A stretch of 64,000 nucleotides of DNA. Origin: Marmoricola sp. (GTDB taxonomy: Bacteria > Actinomycetota > Actinomycetes > Propionibacteriales > Nocardioidaceae). The notes below the pieces were generated by a model. That model was not told the DNA's origin, ran no database searches, and saw only the letters and a program-made list of their open reading frames with translations. The DNA is taken from positions 29,458 to 93,457 of the forward strand of contig JAOPYE010000025.1 of assembly GCA_025964775.1 (NCBI GenBank), in the 5' to 3' direction. The translations under genes were made by a program, and so were the position numbers. Below are positions 51,856-61,603 of this stretch, one piece after another (position 1 is the first letter of the stretch; every line of letters begins with the position of its first letter).

Positions 51856-52209
51856 ATGATCACGCCGCAGGCCCGCACCCTCGTCTCCATCGCCCTCGGC
51901 TTCGCTCTCGTGGCTGGCTACCTCGCGCGGGTGGGTTCCTACGTGATGGCCGTCGTCGCCCGGGTCCACGACCTCAGCGGCCGTTCGCTCGGTGTCGGCG
52001 AGTCCATCGTGACGATCCTGATCGGTGTCGGGGTCCTGTGGATGGCGACCGACGCCGGACGCCAGCTCAGCGGTACCTGGGAGCGAGCGACCGCGCAGGC
52101 GGCTCAGCTGCTGGCCGTGGCCGGGATCGCGATCGCGCTGCTGGGCTTGCTGGCCGCGGTCGCGGCTCACGACGGCGGCAGGGGTTTCATCGGCTTCCCG
52201 ATCAGCTGA
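51856..52209 (+). CDS. Small membrane protein of unknown function
   Basis: A 117-residue protein with about three hydrophobic helices (LVSIALGFALVAGYLARVGS, ESIVTILIGVGVLWMATDAG, AAQLLAVAGIAIALLGLLAA). It is in the gap between divergent fba and the convergent SpoU gene. I do not recognise the family. Confidence 0.75.
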   Translation: MITPQARTLVSIALGFALVAGYLARVGSYVMAVVARVHDLSGRSLGVGESIVTILIGVGVLWMATDAGRQLSGTWERATAQAAQLLAVAGIAIALLGLLAAVAAHDGGRGFIGFPIS

Positions 52210-52215
52210 GGCGGA

Positions 52216-52905
52216 TCAACCCCGCCAGGTCTGCTCAGTCCCGAGGTCGGCGTGGGTCCGGATCCAGGAGTGCATCGCGATCGCAGCGGCCGCCGAGGCG
52301 TTGATCGACCGGGTCGAGCCGAACTGGGCGATCGAGAACGTCCCGTCGCAGGTGTCGCGCGCGGCCTCGGAGAGTCCCGGGCCTTCCTGGCCGAACAGGA
52401 AGCAGACCCGTCGCGGCAGCGCCATGGTCTCGAGGTGCTCGGACCCTGGCAGGTTGTCGATGCCGAGCAGCCGGACAGGCCCACCGGCGTGCTCGTGCAG
52501 GTAGCTGGCCAGGTCAGCAGCCGTCTCGTGGTGCCGGACGTGCTGGTAGCGGTCGGTGACCATCGCACCGCGCCGGTTCCAGCGCCGGTTGCCGACGATG
52601 TGCACCTCGGCAGCCAGGAACGCGTTGGCGGAGCGGACGATCGTGCCGATGTTGAAGTCGTGCTGCCAGTTCTCGATCGCGACGTGGAAGTCGTGCCGGC
52701 GGGTGTCCAGGTCCGCCACGATCGCCTCCAGCGACCAGTAGCGGTAACGGTCCACGACGTTGCGGCGGTCCCCGGCGGCGAGCAGCTCGGGGTCGAATTG
52801 CGGCCCGGTCGGCCAGTGCCCCGGCCACGGCCCGACGCCGACCTCGGTCGGACCGTGCGGCATCGGGTCGTACGGCGCGCGCTGCTCAGGCTGGTCCGGC
52901 GTCAC
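52216..52905 (-). CDS. SpoU/TrmH-family RNA 2'-O-methyltransferase
   Basis: The 229-residue protein starts at a GTG and has the trefoil-knot SPOUT domain with the three TrmH motifs: the Asn-Arg region in DFNIGTIVRSANAFLAAEVH, CFLFGQEGPGLSEAARDTCD, and RSINASAAAAIAMHSWI. These enzymes methylate the ribose of tRNA or rRNA. A similar gene (Rv0380c) lies near pyrE and clpB in mycobacteria. Its RNA target cannot be told from sequence. Confidence 0.94.
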   Translation of the reverse strand: MTPDQPEQRAPYDPMPHGPTEVGVGPWPGHWPTGPQFDPELLAAGDRRNVVDRYRYWSLEAIVADLDTRRHDFHVAIENWQHDFNIGTIVRSANAFLAAEVHIVGNRRWNRRGAMVTDRYQHVRHHETAADLASYLHEHAGGPVRLLGIDNLPGSEHLETMALPRRVCFLFGQEGPGLSEAARDTCDGTFSIAQFGSTRSINASAAAAIAMHSWIRTHADLGTEQTWRG

Positions 52906-52988
52906 GCGCTGAGCCTATGGTCTGGGTGCCGCGAGCCGGAGACTGGCACGTCAGCCGGCATTCAGTTCACGGCGGCTACCCTTCGGGG

Positions 52989-53654
52989 GTGACTGTGCTC
53001 CTTGCCAACTCGATGACACCGCTGCTGCTGGGCATGAAGTGGATGGACCCCAACTGGCTCCTCGACCACTACCACACCGAATTCATCTGGCTCGGTGCCG
53101 TGCTTCTCTTCATCGAGTGCGGACTGTTCTTCCCGTTCCTCCCTGGTGACACGCTGCTGGTCTCTGCTGGACTTTTCATCGCGACGGACAAGCTGCACGA
53201 GAACATCGTCCTCGTCATGGCGATCTTCGCCATCGCGGCCTTCGCCGGGAACGTCGTGGGGTACGAAATCGGCCGCGCGGTCGGAACGCCCCTGATGCAA
53301 CGGGACGGTCGAATCCTCAAGAGGCGCTACCTCGAGGAGACCCACGAATTCTTCGAGAAACGCGGCAACGCAGCCCTGGTGGTCGGGCGCTTCGTCGCAG
53401 TCGTCCGCACCTACGTCACCGTCGTCGCCGGAGTGGCCAAGATGGATCGCCGTCGTTTTCTGGTCTGGAGTGCCGTGGGTGCCGTGTCGTGGGTGCTCGT
53501 GCTGACCCTGCTCGGCTACTACCTGGGCAAGTCGGTGCCCGCCGTGGTCAAGCACATCGACATCCTGATCATCGGCATCATCGCGCTGTCCGCGATCCCG
53601 ATCGGGATCGAATGGCGCAACCGGCGTCGACGCGGTCCCGTCAACGCCGAGTAG
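52989..53654 (+). CDS. DedA family membrane protein
   Basis: The GTG at 52989 gives 221 residues; an ATG at 53013 is possible. It has the DedA signature FFPFLPGDTLLVSAGLFIA, FAGNVVGYEIGRAVGTPLM, the FFEKRGNAALVVGRFVAVVR re-entrant region, and the WVLVLTLLGYYLGK helix. DedA proteins belong to a family of flippases for undecaprenyl phosphate or phosphatidylethanolamine. It ends close to pyrE (convergent). Its position next to fba matches Rv0364. Confidence 0.92.
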   Translation: MTVLLANSMTPLLLGMKWMDPNWLLDHYHTEFIWLGAVLLFIECGLFFPFLPGDTLLVSAGLFIATDKLHENIVLVMAIFAIAAFAGNVVGYEIGRAVGTPLMQRDGRILKRRYLEETHEFFEKRGNAALVVGRFVAVVRTYVTVVAGVAKMDRRRFLVWSAVGAVSWVLVLTLLGYYLGKSVPAVVKHIDILIIGIIALSAIPIGIEWRNRRRRGPVNAE

Positions 53655-53661
53655 CGGAGCC

Positions 53662-54201
53662 TCAGACGTCGAGGTCTGAGATCCCCACGGCGTAGCGGTA
53701 CGCGAGGCCCTCGGCCTCGACAGCTTCGCGCGCACCGGTGTCCCGGTCGACGACCACGGCGACACCAACCACGTCGGCTCCGGCGTCCCGCAGGGCGCGG
53801 ACGGCTTCGAGGACCGAACCACCTGTGGTCGAGGTGTCCTCGACGGCGAGCACCCGGCGACCGGCGACCTCGGGCCCTTCGATCAGCTTCTGGAGTCCGT
53901 GCACCTTGGCGGCCTTGCGGATCACGAACGAGTCCAGCGTTCGTCCGACCGCGGCGGCCTGGTGCATCATCGCGACCGCGATCGGATCGGCACCGAGAGT
54001 CAGCCCACCGACGGCATCGAAGTCCCAATCGGCGGTGAGGTCCAGCATCGTGCGACCGATCGCCGGGGCAGCCTCGGCATCGAGGGTCACCCGACGCATG
54101 TCGACGTAGTAGTCGGCCTCGCGTCCCGAGGCGAGGGTGACCTTGCCGCGCACGATCGCCTTGCTGTTGACCTGGTCGAGGAGGATGTCGCGATCAGCCA
54201 T
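53662..54201 (-). CDS. pyrE: Orotate phosphoribosyltransferase
   Basis: The 179-residue enzyme converts orotate and PRPP to OMP in pyrimidine synthesis. KVTLASGREADYYVDMRRVT is the orotate-contact region, and VLAVEDTSTTGGSVLEAV the PRPP motif with its two acidic residues and Thr-rich loop. The length is that of the short actinobacterial form. It is the only pyrimidine gene here and keeps the mycobacterial order near clpB (pyrE, Rv0382c). Confidence 0.97.
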   Translation of the reverse strand: MADRDILLDQVNSKAIVRGKVTLASGREADYYVDMRRVTLDAEAAPAIGRTMLDLTADWDFDAVGGLTLGADPIAVAMMHQAAAVGRTLDSFVIRKAAKVHGLQKLIEGPEVAGRRVLAVEDTSTTGGSVLEAVRALRDAGADVVGVAVVVDRDTGAREAVEAEGLAYRYAVGISDLDV

Positions 54202-54246
54202 GGGCAGAGGTTAACCGAACGGGTGGAGCCGGTCGGACGGAGGTGA

Positions 54247-54987
54247 TCACGGGTCGACCGGGTGCAGCTTCGACTTCTTGACGTCCTGGATCAGATGGCC
54301 GAAGGCGATCATCCGGTTGTCGGTGTGGAAGATCTCCGAGCAGGTCGTCAGCGTGATCAGGTGCTGGCCCGCGACCTGCCGGGGCTCGGGCCCACCCGGA
54401 TTCGGGTTGTGCGGCACGGGTTCAAGGACCCACACCCCCGTGAAGGAGATCACCAGGTCGTTCGGGTTGGTGTCCAGGACGTAGGTGTAGGTGTCGGTCC
54501 GCGTCTCCACGATGACCTCGTCACCAGGACGCAGGTCGGGCATGTGACGCAGCGGCTCGCCGTGCGTCACCCGGTGGCCCGCGACCGCGTAGTTGCCGAC
54601 CTGGCCCGCGGCGGCGGTATTGGCGAAGTGCGCGAACGCGCCCTTGTTCAGGTTGTCCTCGGTGGCACCTTCGAGCACCGGGATGACGTAGTTCTTGCCG
54701 AACTTGGGGATCCGGATCAGCGCGGAGGCCGCGCCCTGCGGGCAGAACTCGTCGCACCCGCTGCCGGCGGCCCAGTCCTCCTGGAGCTGGCTGGTGATCT
54801 CGCGCTGGTGCCGCTCGGCGATGATGTTGGTGCCCCACAGCTCCCAGGCGACGTACCCGAGCAGGCTGAGGCCCGCGGTCAGCAGGCTGACGCCGAACCA
54901 GAACGTGATCCGCCGCAACGTGCTCGGCTTGTCCGAGCGCTTGGCCGGCTCCTGGTCGTCGTCACTCACGCGGACATTGTTCACCAC
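54247..54987 (-). CDS. Class E sortase
   Basis: A 246-residue protein with a cytoplasmic tail, one transmembrane helix (about 27-49, TFWFGVSLLTAGLSLLGYVA) and an extracellular sortase domain. Catalytic His138 (AVAGHRVTHG), Cys216 (LITLTTCSEIF) and Arg225 (TDNRMIAFG) are all in place. Class E sortases of GC-rich actinobacteria link LAXTG-type proteins to peptidoglycan. No obvious LPXTG or LAXTG substrate is encoded nearby. Start GTG at 54987; 54969 (GTG) is an alternative. Confidence 0.94.
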   Translation of the reverse strand: MVNNVRVSDDDQEPAKRSDKPSTLRRITFWFGVSLLTAGLSLLGYVAWELWGTNIIAERHQREITSQLQEDWAAGSGCDEFCPQGAASALIRIPKFGKNYVIPVLEGATEDNLNKGAFAHFANTAAAGQVGNYAVAGHRVTHGEPLRHMPDLRPGDEVIVETRTDTYTYVLDTNPNDLVISFTGVWVLEPVPHNPNPGGPEPRQVAGQHLITLTTCSEIFHTDNRMIAFGHLIQDVKKSKLHPVDP

Positions 54988-55055
54988 AGACGGTCGCCAT
55001 CCCTATTCATCCCCAGGTTCGTCCGGCGAGCCGGGTGAGCGCCTAGTCTTCGTGC

Positions 55056-56216
55056 ATGGCCGACCACGCACTCCGGCTGGCGGGAATCGGGTCCACGATC
55101 TTCGCCGAGATGTCGGCGCTCGCCGTGCGCACCGGCTCGGTGAACCTCGGGCAGGGCTTCCCCGACGAGGACGGTCCCGACGCCGTGCTCGAGGCCGCGG
55201 TGGCCGCTGTGCGCGGGGGCCGCAACCAGTACCCGCCCGGGCACGGCACCCCGGAACTGATCGATGCCGTGATCGCGCACCAGGCCCGGCACTACGGACT
55301 CGATCTCGACCGCAGCCAGGTGGTCGCGACCACCGGGGCGACCGAAGCGATCGCGGGTGCCCTGCTCGGCCTGGTCGATCCCGGCGACGAGGTGGTCGTC
55401 CTCGAGCCGTACTACGACTCCTACGTCGCGATGATCCAGATGGTCGGGGCTGTCCGGCGCCCGGTGACCCTGCGCGCCCCGGGCTTCCGGCTGGACCTCG
55501 ACGAGCTCGCTGCGGCGATCACCCAGCGCACCCGGCTGATCCTGCTCAACTCGCCGCACAACCCGACCGGTGCCGTGCTCACTCGCGACGAGCTCGAAGG
55601 GGTCGCCGCACTGGCGATCGAGCACGACCTGGTGGTCGTGACCGACGAGGTCTACGAGCACCTCACCTTCGGTACGCCGCACATCCCGCTGGCCACGTTG
55701 CCCGGGATGGCCGAACGCACCCTGACGATCTCCAGCGCCGGCAAGTCCTTCTCGGTCACCGGCTGGAAGGTGGGTTGGGCCAGCGGACCGTCACCCCTGG
55801 TCGCAGCGGTCGAGGGTGCGAAGAACTGGCTGAGCTACTCCTCGGGCGCGCCGCTCCAGCCCGCGGTCGCACTCGCGCTGAACGAGCACGACGACTTCCA
55901 CCGGGCGCTGGCTCAGCAGCTCGGGGCCAAGCGGGACGCCCTGTGTGCAGGTCTCGAGGCCCTGGGCATGACGGTCTACCGGCCCGACGGCACCTACTTC
56001 GCGACCACCGACGTGTCGTCGTACGGATATCCCGACGGACAGGCCTTCTGCCGCGCGCTGCCGGGGATCGCTGGTGTGGTCGCGATCCCGTCCCAGGTCT
56101 TCTACGACGACCTCGAGGAGGGCCGGCACCTGGTCCGCTGGGCGTTCTGCAAGAAGTCCGAGGTGATCAGCGAAGGACTCGACCGCCTCGCAGCCGCCGA
56201 CCTGCACGCCCGGTGA
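55056..56216 (+). CDS. PLP-dependent aminotransferase, class I/II
   Basis: The 386-residue fold type I aminotransferase has the PLP lysine Lys230 (SSAGKSFSVTGWKVGW), NSPHNPTG (165-172), and the Asp-x2-Tyr pair in TDEVYEHLTF. The pattern is that of the subgroup that includes N-succinyldiaminopimelate and kynurenine or glutamine aminotransferases. A cognate pathway is not shown. It is divergent from the sortase gene with a 68-base gap. Confidence 0.94.
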   Translation: MADHALRLAGIGSTIFAEMSALAVRTGSVNLGQGFPDEDGPDAVLEAAVAAVRGGRNQYPPGHGTPELIDAVIAHQARHYGLDLDRSQVVATTGATEAIAGALLGLVDPGDEVVVLEPYYDSYVAMIQMVGAVRRPVTLRAPGFRLDLDELAAAITQRTRLILLNSPHNPTGAVLTRDELEGVAALAIEHDLVVVTDEVYEHLTFGTPHIPLATLPGMAERTLTISSAGKSFSVTGWKVGWASGPSPLVAAVEGAKNWLSYSSGAPLQPAVALALNEHDDFHRALAQQLGAKRDALCAGLEALGMTVYRPDGTYFATTDVSSYGYPDGQAFCRALPGIAGVVAIPSQVFYDDLEEGRHLVRWAFCKKSEVISEGLDRLAAADLHAR

Positions 56217-56220
56217 TGCC

Positions 56221-57303
56221 TCAGCGCGGCGGCCTGCTCGCGAACCACACCCGGGTCGGCGGGCTGAGCAGCCGACCCAGCGCAATCGCCAGCACGGCGA
56301 ACATCGGGATCGACAGCGGCAGGGCGTAGAGGCTCAGCACGGTGGCGAGCACCGTCGAGACGATGAGCAGGATCCAGGCCCAGGCGACGCCTCGCCACAC
56401 CAGGACCGCGAGCAGCACGGCAGCGATGCACCACAGGCCGACCACAGCGCCCGTCACGACGAACGTGTTGCCCTGGAGGGTGTCGGCGTACGAGGCCTTC
56501 CACTCCGGGCTCTGTCGCATGAGCTTGATGAACCCGCTGCGATTCGCCGCCAGCGCGATCGACGTCGACCCGAACATCACACCGGTCAGCCCGGCGAACG
56601 TCCATGTCAGGACGCACGCCACGACGACTGACCGCGGTCGGCCATCGACCCAGGTCCGCGGCACCCGGGCATAGGGGTTCGGCGGGGGCCAGTACGGCGC
56701 CGGTCCTGGGGCGGGCGGGCCGGTCGGGACACCCCAGCCCTGCGACGGTGGTGGTTGCGGCGCGTCGGGATCCGACGGTCGGACCTGGACGTCGGGCACG
56801 GGCGGCCGGTACGGCGGGACCGGCGGACGAACCGGGGTCTCGCGCGCGATCCGCTCGGGGCGCGGCGTCTGCGGCCGGCCCGCGAACCAGTCACGGGCGG
56901 GTCGGCTCCACAGCAACGCCGTACCGGTCACGATGAGCAGCGACAAGAAACCCTGGGAGTAGTGCGAGGTGAGCAGGATCGGCACCGCCGCGACCGACAG
57001 CGCGATCCGGGCCCCACGGTTGCGCTGGAGCACGAAGAAACCGAGCACCGCGGCGGCCGCCGCAGCAGCACCGGCCACCAGCAGGAACCCGTGGATGATC
57101 GAGGTTGCCTGGTCGACACTGATCCCGAGACCCTTCGTGTAACCGCTCGTCACCGACTGGGTGATCGCGGCACGCGTGTCGACCGAGCGCAGCTGGCCCA
57201 TGGCATCGAACACGGCGACGACGAGCATGAGCGACGCACCCGAGGCGACCACGCCTCCGACGGTGATCTCGATCGGGCGCGGGCCCGGGTCCGTCTGACT
57301 CAT
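56221..57303 (-). CDS. Membrane protein with a proline-rich loop
   Basis: From the ATG at 57303 (MSQTDPGPRPIEITVGGVVA) the protein has 360 residues. It has about three N-terminal helices (within 13-135), a cytoplasmic or extracellular proline-rich stretch from about 145 to 215 (RPPVPPYRPPVPDVQVRPSD and similar), and three C-terminal helices. It is not recognised. The proline-rich part may bind other proteins. Its stop is close to the aminotransferase stop (convergent). Confidence 0.8.
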   Translation of the reverse strand: MSQTDPGPRPIEITVGGVVASGASLMLVVAVFDAMGQLRSVDTRAAITQSVTSGYTKGLGISVDQATSIIHGFLLVAGAAAAAAAVLGFFVLQRNRGARIALSVAAVPILLTSHYSQGFLSLLIVTGTALLWSRPARDWFAGRPQTPRPERIARETPVRPPVPPYRPPVPDVQVRPSDPDAPQPPPSQGWGVPTGPPAPGPAPYWPPPNPYARVPRTWVDGRPRSVVVACVLTWTFAGLTGVMFGSTSIALAANRSGFIKLMRQSPEWKASYADTLQGNTFVVTGAVVGLWCIAAVLLAVLVWRGVAWAWILLIVSTVLATVLSLYALPLSIPMFAVLAIALGRLLSPPTRVWFASRPPR

Positions 57304-57366
57304 GGACCCATTCAACCAAGGGGTTCCACGCGCCCCGGCGGCGCAGGGGCCGCCGGGGGGCGTCGG

Positions 57367-59946
57367 TCAGTCGGTGACCCGCAGGGCCAGCCCCTCGCCC
57401 TCGACGTCGACGACCACGTGCTGGCCATCGAGGACCGCGCCACCGATCAGCATCCGGGCGAGCGGATCGCCGATCGCCGTCTGCACCAGGCGGCGCAGCG
57501 GCCGGGCGCCGTACGCCGGGTCGTAGCCGTGGTCGGTCAGCCACACCCTGGCCGGGTCGGTGACCGTCACGGTGATCCGTCGTGGAGCGAGCCGGGCGTC
57601 GAAGGCTGCGAGCTGGAGGTCGACGATGTGCGCGAGCTCGTCCTTGCCGAGCGCATCGAACATCACGATCTCGTCGAGCCGGTTGAGGAACTCCGGCTTG
57701 AACGCCGCCCGCACCACGCTCATCACCGACTCGTGCCGCGCCTGGACCTCGAGCGTCGGGTCGACCAGGAACTGGGAACCCAGGTTGCTGGTCAGGATCA
57801 GCAGGACGTTGCGGAAGTCGACGGTCCTACCTTGTCCGTCGGTGAGCCGGCCGTCGTCGAGCACCTGGAGCAGGAGGTCGAAGACCTCCGGGTGCGCCTT
57901 CTCGACCTCGTCGAGCAGCACCACCGAGTACGGACGTCGGCGTACGGCCTCGGTCAGCTGACCACCCTCGTCGTACCCGACGTAACCGGGAGGAGCCCCG
58001 ACCAATCGCGACACCGAGTGCTTCTCGGAGTACTCGCTCATGTCGATGCGGACGATCGCCCGCTCGTCGTCGAAGAGGAAGTCGGCCAGCGACTTGGCCA
58101 GCTCGGTCTTGCCGACACCGGTGGGTCCGAGGAACAGGAAGCTTCCGGCAGGCCGGTCCGGATCGGAGATGCCGGCGCGGGAACGTCGTACGGCGTCCGC
58201 GACCGCGGCCACGGCGACCGTCTGGCCGACGAGGCGCTGGCCGATGATCTCCTCCATCCGGAGCAGCTTGGCGGTCTCGCCCTCGAGCAGCCGACCCGTC
58301 GGGATACCGGTCCAGGCCTCGACGACCTCGGCGATCTCTGAGGGCCCGACCTTCTCGTTGACCATCGGGTCCTCGACCGCCTCAGCACCTTCTGCTTCGG
58401 CGATCTGCTTCTCCAGCGCGGGAATCTGTCCGTAGAGGATCTCGGAGGCACGACCCAGGTCGCCCTCGCGCTGGAGCCGGTCGGCCTCCACCCGCAGGGC
58501 GTCGAGCTGCTTGCGGATCGCCCCCGATCCCTCCAGGGCGGTCTTCTCCCGCTCCCAGCGGGCGTCGAGACCGCGGAGGTCCTCCTCCTTGTCGGCGAGG
58601 TCGATCTTGAGCTTCTCGAGCCGGTCCAGCGACGCCGGATCGGTCTCGCGTTCCAGGGCGAGCTGCTCCATCTTCATCCGGTCGACGGCACGACGGAGCT
58701 GATCGATCTCGACGGGGCTCGACTCGATCTCCATGCGGAGCCGCGAGGCAGCCTCGTCGATCAGGTCGATCGCCTTGTCCGGCAGCTGGCGCCCGGTGAT
58801 GTAACGGTCCGAGAGCATCGCGGCTGCGACGAGTGCGGCGTCAGTGATCTCGACCCCGTGGTGTGCCTGGTACTTCTGCTGCAGGCCGCGCAGGATCGCG
58901 ACCGTGTCCTCGACGCTCGGCTCGCCGACGAAGACCTGCTGGAAACGGCGTTCCAGCGCCGGGTCCTTCTCGATGCGCTCGCGGTACTCGTCCAGGGTCG
59001 TGGCACCGATCAGGCTCAGCTCGCCACGCGCCAGCATCGGCTTGAGCATGTTGCCGGCGTCCATCGAGGAGTCACCGCCGGCACCTGCGCCGACGACGGT
59101 GTGCAGCTCGTCGATGAATGTGATGACCTGGCCGTCGGCGGACTTGATGTCCTCGAGCACGCCCTTGAGGCGTTCCTCGAACTCACCGCGGTACTTGGCG
59201 CCCGCGACCATCGCCGCCAGATCGAGGCTGAGCAGGCGTCGGCCCTTGAGCGAATCGGGCACGTCGCCGTCGACGATGCGCTGCGCGAGGCCCTCCACGA
59301 CGGCGGTCTTGCCGACGCCGGGCTCGCCGATCAGCACCGGGTTGTTCTTGGTACGGCGGGAGAGCACCTGCACGACGCGTCGGATCTCGGCGTCGCGGCC
59401 GATCACCGGGTCGAGCCTGCCCTCCCGCGCGAGCTCGGTGAGGTCGACGGCGTACTTCTCCAGTGCTTCGTAGGACGCCTCGGCGTCCGGACTGGTCACC
59501 CGCCGGTTGCCGCGGATCGCTGCGATCGCGTCGCGCAGCCCGTCCGCGGTCACCCCGGCGTTGAAGAGCGCCGTCTGGACCGGGCCTTCCACCAAGGTGA
59601 GCGCGAGCAGCAGGTGCTCGGTGGCGACGTACTCGTCCTTCATCTCGCCGGCGAGCTCGAGAGCGCGCGCGAAGACCCGGGTCAGTGCTGGCGACGCCGT
59701 CGGCGTGGCCACCGTGGCACCCGACGCACTCGGCAACCGCACCGTCAGCTCGTCGATCTCCTGGCCGAGCGCGATCGGGTCTGCACCGGACTTCTCCAGC
59801 AGGGTGGGCGTGATGCCACCGTCCTGGCGCAGCAGCGCGAACGCCAGGTGCGCCGGTTCCAGCTGGGCGTTGCCCGCCGCCACGGCAGCCGTCTGAGCGG
59901 CATTGATCGCCTCCACGCTGCGCGAGGTGAACTTGCTTCCGTCCAT
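57367..59946 (-). CDS. clpB: ATP-dependent chaperone ClpB
   Basis: The 859-residue disaggregase has the N-terminal Clp repeats, first AAA+ module with Walker A GEPGVGKT (207-214) and [17 protein letters not shown], the coiled-coil middle domain (about 400-520), and the second AAA+ module with [20 protein letters not shown] near 600-620. ClpB works with DnaK to rescue aggregated proteins. GGAGGG lies before the ATG at 59946. A perfect HAIR-type inverted repeat upstream (60022-60044) shows control by HspR. Confidence 0.97.
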   Translation of the reverse strand: MDGSKFTSRSVEAINAAQTAAVAAGNAQLEPAHLAFALLRQDGGITPTLLEKSGADPIALGQEIDELTVRLPSASGATVATPTASPALTRVFARALELAGEMKDEYVATEHLLLALTLVEGPVQTALFNAGVTADGLRDAIAAIRGNRRVTSPDAEASYEALEKYAVDLTELAREGRLDPVIGRDAEIRRVVQVLSRRTKNNPVLIGEPGVGKTAVVEGLAQRIVDGDVPDSLKGRRLLSLDLAAMVAGAKYRGEFEERLKGVLEDIKSADGQVITFIDELHTVVGAGAGGDSSMDAGNMLKPMLARGELSLIGATTLDEYRERIEKDPALERRFQQVFVGEPSVEDTVAILRGLQQKYQAHHGVEITDAALVAAAMLSDRYITGRQLPDKAIDLIDEAASRLRMEIESSPVEIDQLRRAVDRMKMEQLALERETDPASLDRLEKLKIDLADKEEDLRGLDARWEREKTALEGSGAIRKQLDALRVEADRLQREGDLGRASEILYGQIPALEKQIAEAEGAEAVEDPMVNEKVGPSEIAEVVEAWTGIPTGRLLEGETAKLLRMEEIIGQRLVGQTVAVAAVADAVRRSRAGISDPDRPAGSFLFLGPTGVGKTELAKSLADFLFDDERAIVRIDMSEYSEKHSVSRLVGAPPGYVGYDEGGQLTEAVRRRPYSVVLLDEVEKAHPEVFDLLLQVLDDGRLTDGQGRTVDFRNVLLILTSNLGSQFLVDPTLEVQARHESVMSVVRAAFKPEFLNRLDEIVMFDALGKDELAHIVDLQLAAFDARLAPRRITVTVTDPARVWLTDHGYDPAYGARPLRRLVQTAIGDPLARMLIGGAVLDGQHVVVDVEGEGLALRVTD

Positions 59947-60021
59947 GAACTTCCCTCCGGGGCCTCGTACGTCCATCCTGACGGACTTCACTCAGTCCGT
60001 CACTGCGTACAACAACCCCAG

Positions 60022-60044
60022 AGTTGAGTCCATTCCACTCAACT
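60022..60044. promoter_or_regulatory. HAIR element (HspR operator) before clpB
   Basis: AGTTGAGT (60022-60029), a 7-base spacer and ACTCAACT (60037-60044) form a perfect inverted repeat. The HspR consensus is CTTGAGT-N7-ACTCAAG; this copy has G-T in place of C-T at the outer base pair. It lies 76 bases upstream of the clpB start. Confidence 0.85.
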
Positions 60045-60109
60045 TTGGCGCCGAGTGGTCAGTCCCGTCCGGCCGAGACGTCACGTCTGGCAGAACCAGA
60101 GGCGACCCA

Positions 60110-61531
60110 TCAACGAGGTTGGTGGCGGGGGATCGCGAGAGCCAGCAGCAGGGCACCGCCGGCGGCGGCCAGCGAGATCAGGAAGGCGATCGTGAAGCCC
60201 CGGTCGGAGGGGAAGACCTGCGAGCCGAGGTGGATCGTCTCGTGCGCCAGCACGGTCGCGACGACCGCCGAGGACAGCGACGTACCGACCGAGCGCATCA
60301 GCGCGTTGAGTCCGTTGGCGGCCGCAGTCTCGGTCACCGGCACGGCGCCCATGATCAGGGCCGGCATGGCGGCGTACGCGATCCCGATGCCGATCCCGAG
60401 CAGCGCAGTGGCCACGCAGACTTCCCACCACTGGTCGCGCAGGAACAGCATCGAGACGTAGCTGATGCCGAGGATCACGACGCCGACCGCCAGGCTGATC
60501 CGCGGACCCCGGGCGGCAGACAGCCGTGCACCGACGCCCGAGAACACGTACATCATCAAGCCGCTCGGCATGCAGACCAGACCCGCCTTGATCAGGCTGA
60601 GCCCCTCGCCGTACCCGGTGGCGGTGGGCGCGACGAGCAGCTGGATCGGCATCAGCGACATCCCGTACATCGCGAAGCCGGTGGCGACGGAAGCGATGTT
60701 GGTGAACAGCACCTGGGGTCGGGCCGAAGTGCGCAGATCGACCAGCGGCTCCGACGTGCGCAGTTCCCACCATCCCCACACGAGGAAGACGGCCAGCGAG
60801 CCGGCGAGCAGGCCGAGGGTCAGCAGGGCGGTCCAGCCCCAGTCGCCGCCCTTCGTGATCGCGAGCAGCAACATCACCAGAGCCGTACCGAGGCCGGTCG
60901 CGCCGAGCAGGTCGAAAGGTGCCGGGGTGCGCACCGGCGACTCAGGGATCACCGCCAGGACCGCGGCGATGCAGAGGGCACCGAGCGCAGCGGCGATCCA
61001 GAACAGTGCGTGCCAGTCGGCCTTCTCGACGATGATCGCGGCCACCGGCAGGCCGATCGCTCCTCCGACACCGAGGGTGGCGCTCATCCTGGCCACGGCT
61101 GGACCGACGCGGTCAGCCGGAAGCTCGTCGCGCATGATGCTGATGCCGAGCGCGATCGCGCCCATCGACAGTCCTTGCAGGGCACGTCCCGCGACGACCG
61201 GCACGAGACTGCTGGTGACGGCACACAGCAGTGAGCCCGCGACCAGGGCGCCGAGGCTGATGACCAGCATCAGGCGCTTGCCGACCATGTCGCCGAGCCG
61301 GCCGGAGATCGGCATCGTCACGGCCGCGGTGAGCAGGGTCGCCGTGACCGCCCACGACGCGTTCGAGGACGCGGTCCCGAGCAGCGCGGGAAGTCTCGGG
61401 ATCAGCGGCACGATCATCGTCTGGGTCAGCGCGACGACGATGCCGCAGAGGCACCCGATCGCGACCACCGCTGTCGGGTGCGGAACCTTGCGCACCTCGG
61501 TGATCGGGAGCGAGGACTGTGCCAATGTCAT
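60110..61531 (-). CDS. DHA2-family MFS transporter under MarR control
   Basis: The 473-residue protein has about 14 hydrophobic helices of the DHA2 exporter type. SGRLGDMVGKRLMLVISLGA is motif A; RALQGLSMGAIALGISIMRD and GVGGAIGLPVAAIIVEKADW follow. It faces a MarR gene with two operator boxes between (61533-61565). The layout is the usual drug- or metabolite-responsive efflux pair. The substrate is unknown. Confidence 0.93.
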   Translation of the reverse strand: MTLAQSSLPITEVRKVPHPTAVVAIGCLCGIVVALTQTMIVPLIPRLPALLGTASSNASWAVTATLLTAAVTMPISGRLGDMVGKRLMLVISLGALVAGSLLCAVTSSLVPVVAGRALQGLSMGAIALGISIMRDELPADRVGPAVARMSATLGVGGAIGLPVAAIIVEKADWHALFWIAAALGALCIAAVLAVIPESPVRTPAPFDLLGATGLGTALVMLLLAITKGGDWGWTALLTLGLLAGSLAVFLVWGWWELRTSEPLVDLRTSARPQVLFTNIASVATGFAMYGMSLMPIQLLVAPTATGYGEGLSLIKAGLVCMPSGLMMYVFSGVGARLSAARGPRISLAVGVVILGISYVSMLFLRDQWWEVCVATALLGIGIGIAYAAMPALIMGAVPVTETAAANGLNALMRSVGTSLSSAVVATVLAHETIHLGSQVFPSDRGFTIAFLISLAAAGGALLLALAIPRHQPR

Positions 61532-61532
61532 C

Positions 61533-61565
61533 TGTGTAGGCTACACATGATGTGTACTATGCACA
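61533..61565. promoter_or_regulatory. Two inverted-repeat boxes, probable MarR operators
   Basis: TGTGTAG-G-CTACACA (61533-61547) is a perfect inverted repeat; TGTGTA-CTA-TGCACA (61551-61565) has one mismatch. They start 18 bp apart, on the same face of the helix to within a turn or two, directly next to the MFS start. Confidence 0.8.
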
Positions 61566-61603
61566 TCTGATCAGCACGATCAGCGACGAGAGGTGGGTCA
61601 CAG

